From Verrucomicrobiia bacterium (GTDB lineage: Bacteria; Verrucomicrobiota; Verrucomicrobiia; Opitutales; Opitutaceae): a DNA stretch of 6,501 bases. Made by a program: the position numbers and the translations under genes. The DNA lies in the NCBI GenBank assembly GCA_030424825.1, contig JAUHWE010000277.1:1-6501 (forward strand), given 5' to 3'. Each line of letters opens with the position of its first letter. Position 1 is the first letter of the stretch. Under the pieces are notes generated by a model, which had not been told where the DNA came from, made no database searches, and saw only the letters and a program-made list of their open reading frames with translations. Positions 4,708 to 6,501 of this stretch are shown one piece after another.

Positions 4708-6501
4708 TCAGTCACGATTCTCGAAATTCTCCACAAGCAGGGCGAGAATTCTTGAACATTCTGGCGACGCCTCTTCGGCTGCCTTTTGCAAAGCTTTACT
4801 ATCTATATACAGTTGCTCCAGCCCGATCGCCATAGCCGTATTCGAGATGTAGTGAGCCTTTTCTTTAACGGAATCGAAGTCACCATTCTCGAGTGATTTC
4901 GTCATTTCACCCCCCAACGAAGTCACTTCGTCCAACGCTGTTTTGATCATCTCATCCGAAAAGATTCCCATTCCCCGAGATGCAAAAGCGGTTGAAGATT
5001 CCTCCTCGACTTCGGACCCTGCGTCTTCGTCTTCTTCGCTGGCATCTTGAGCCAGTCGCTCCAGCCACGGGATCGATCGAATGCGCTTTTCCAAATCCTC
5101 TTCGAAAAAGGGCTTTCCCATGAAATCGTTGATGCCTGACTGCATCGCCCGCTCAATTTCCGCTTCGGCCAGCGTTGCGGAAACTCCAATGATCCAAGGT
5201 TGATCTTCCAGTCCCGAACGTTCCCTAACTATTGACGCGGCGGTAGGGCCATCCATGCCCGGCATTCTCAAATCGGTAATAAGCAGATCGTAGGACGCTC
5301 CGATCTTGGAAGCTGGCTCGCCATCCTCAACTTCGTCTGGCGAATATCCTAACGATTCCAGATATTGCACAATAAGACGCCTCACCATGGGGTTGTCATC
5401 TGCCACCAGTGTCTTTAAAGGGTAACGTTCACCCAATAACACGGATTCCTGGGCATCGATTTCGTCCAGTTCAATGGAGTCATCCAACTCGGCTCCCAGC
5501 TCGTCAATCACTTGAAATTGGAATGACGCCGTAAACGAGGACCCTTTCCCAAACTCACTCTCGACAGAGATCGAGCCCCCCATGAGCTCAACAATTCGAA
5601 AAACGATGGCGAGCCCCAAGCCGGCCCCCTCACGTGGTGAGGACCCAACGTGCTCTAACTGGATAAACGGCTCGAACAGTCGCTCCATGTCCTCCTTTCT
5701 GATTCCCACTCCCGTATCCGAAATGATGAAATCAAGGGCTCCGCTGCTTCGGTTCGACTCTCGATTGCGAATCGTAAGGCGAACCGATCCCTTTTCAGTA
5801 TACTTAACCGAATTCCCATATAAATTGAGCAAGACCTGCCGTAGACGGACCCCATCCGCCTTCACCACCGCCGGCAAAACTTCGTCCAAGGAAAGTTCGG
5901 CTACTAAACCCTTTTTTTCCGCCATCGGCCGAATCGTGCGGTAGGTCTCTTCAATGAGGCCCTTCAAATGCACCGCGTCTTCCTTCAAGGCCGAGTTTGC
6001 CTTTCGCAGGTTGCTGAAATCCAGAATGTCCTGCACAATCCTCAACAGAATCTTACCTTCGGACTGAATTGTATCCAAACAGGCCAACTGCTTCTCGTCC
6101 AAGCGAGTATTTCTCAAAAGATTGCTGTATCCAAGAACGCTCTGCAGGGGCGTTCGTATCTCATGGCTTATGACAGCGAGGAATTCACTTTTCGCCCGAT
6201 CTGCGGCTTCGGCTCTTTCTTTCGCCAGCGCTAAATCCGTCTCTGACTCGTTCTCGATCTGGTAGTATAGGAAGAAAATCACCAAGGCCAAGACCAGTCC
6301 GGCAATGATAATCGTCTGCAAACGCGCTAGTGAAATGTTCTTCATCCATTCGGTCGCCCTTAGATCGATTCCGAGCCAGCCGATCACTGAACCATCTCGG
6401 CTATCCAGAATAGGCGAACTGGCATTTAGGACCAGATTCTGCCCGATTCGAACCGGACGAATCAGAAACGATTTACCATCCTTGAACTCCCTTTCACCTT
6501 C
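4708..6501 (-). CDS. Membrane hybrid sensor histidine kinase with receiver and HPt domains, 5' end cut by window edge
   Basis: The frame is open from base 6501 to the TGA at 4708-4710 (597 residues visible), so the true start lies outside; an in-frame GTG at 6387 falls inside a conserved domain and is not credible as the start. Numbering from that GTG codon: the preceding 38 residues and the first 15 form the end of a probable extracytoplasmic Cache/PDC-like sensor (SPILDSRDGS, GWLGIDL). A membrane helix spans about 23-44, with a short charged helix after it. HisKA follows with H75 in SHEIRTP. The ATPase domain has N188/N192, D224 in DTGVGI, LFEPF (237-241) and GAGLGLA (254-260). The receiver has D330/D331, phospho-acceptor D372, S403 and K425. 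An acidic linker (448-465) leads to an HPt domain with H512. All catalytic residues are present, so it is probably an active His-Asp-His phosphorelay kinase. The ligand is unknown. The receiver protein downstream on the same strand is its likely partner. Confidence 0.95.
   Translation of the reverse strand, partial: EGEREFKDGKSFLIRPVRIGQNLVLNASSPILDSRDGSVIGWLGIDLRATEWMKNISLARLQTIIIAGLVLALVIFFLYYQIENESETDLALAKERAEAADRAKSEFLAVISHEIRTPLQSVLGYSNLLRNTRLDEKQLACLDTIQSEGKILLRIVQDILDFSNLRKANSALKEDAVHLKGLIEETYRTIRPMAEKKGLVAELSLDEVLPAVVKADGVRLRQVLLNLYGNSVKYTEKGSVRLTIRNRESNRSSGALDFIISDTGVGIRKEDMERLFEPFIQLEHVGSSPREGAGLGLAIVFRIVELMGGSISVESEFGKGSSFTASFQFQVIDELGAELDDSIELDEIDAQESVLLGERYPLKTLVADDNPMVRRLIVQYLESLGYSPDEVEDGEPASKIGASYDLLITDLRMPGMDGPTAASIVRERSGLEDQPWIIGVSATLAEAEIERAMQSGINDFMGKPFFEEDLEKRIRSIPWLERLAQDASEEDEDAGSEVEEESSTAFASRGMGIFSDEMIKTALDEVTSLGGEMTKSLENGDFDSVKEKAHYISNTAMAIGLEQLYIDSKALQKAAEEASPECSRILALLVENFENRD

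Noticed and set aside
4035..4852. Plus-strand open frames of 100-150 codons across the receiver gene and the end of the kinase gene
   Set aside because: They lie antisense to genes with clear domain motifs, show no recognisable protein features and have composition expected of shadow frames.
1..6501. Phage, transposase, CRISPR, defence or biosynthetic cluster
   Set aside because: Every sizeable frame is accounted for by housekeeping or signalling families; no spaced repeats, integrase or transposase motifs, tRNA or rRNA were found by eye.

Overview
This 6.5 kb stretch comes from a bacterial chromosome. The best clue to the organism is the 146-residue protein at 2313-2753, which matches from memory the Minf_1886 conserved hypothetical family, largely confined to Verrucomicrobia and Planctomycetes. 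Base composition looks close to even, and several genes have weak or no Shine-Dalgarno sequence. Together these suggest a verrucomicrobial genome (perhaps the Opitutae side), but this is an inference from one family and could not be tested by a search.

Layout. Left block (1-2753, minus strand): the Minf_1886-family gene is followed by a long M16 (insulinase/pitrilysin-type) zinc peptidase gene that runs off the left edge. The two are co-oriented, and a terminator-like hairpin spans the stop codon of the first. Middle (2754-3055): a 302-base divergent intergenic region holds a REP-type palindrome with a GTAG tetranucleotide, a candidate promoter on each side, and an inverted repeat overlapping the start-site region of the mogA promoter. 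Next (3056-3592, plus strand): mogA, molybdopterin adenylyltransferase for molybdenum cofactor synthesis, with both expected catalytic aspartates. Right block (3648-6501, minus strand): a signalling pair. A membrane hybrid histidine kinase (sensor remnant - TM - HisKA - HATPase - REC - HPt) enters from the right edge. It is followed by a 297-residue protein with an intact receiver domain and an N-terminal region that looks like a histidine-kinase ATPase domain stripped of its ATP-binding residues. mogA and this last gene converge across 55 bases.

How the genes fit together. The kinase carries every module of a multistep phosphorelay (His-Asp-His), and the neighbouring receiver protein is the obvious candidate for the final Asp. 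That receiver has no visible DNA-binding output domain, so output is probably by protein-protein contact. mogA has no other cofactor gene in view. The peptidase and Minf_1886 gene may form an operon, but no shared function can be read from sequence.

Two genes are cut by the window: the peptidase lacks its C-terminus and the kinase lacks its N-terminus. I found no mobile element gene, CRISPR array, tRNA or rRNA. The item most worth pursuing is the degenerate-ATPase/receiver protein paired with the hybrid kinase; nothing here clearly amounts to a wholly new system.
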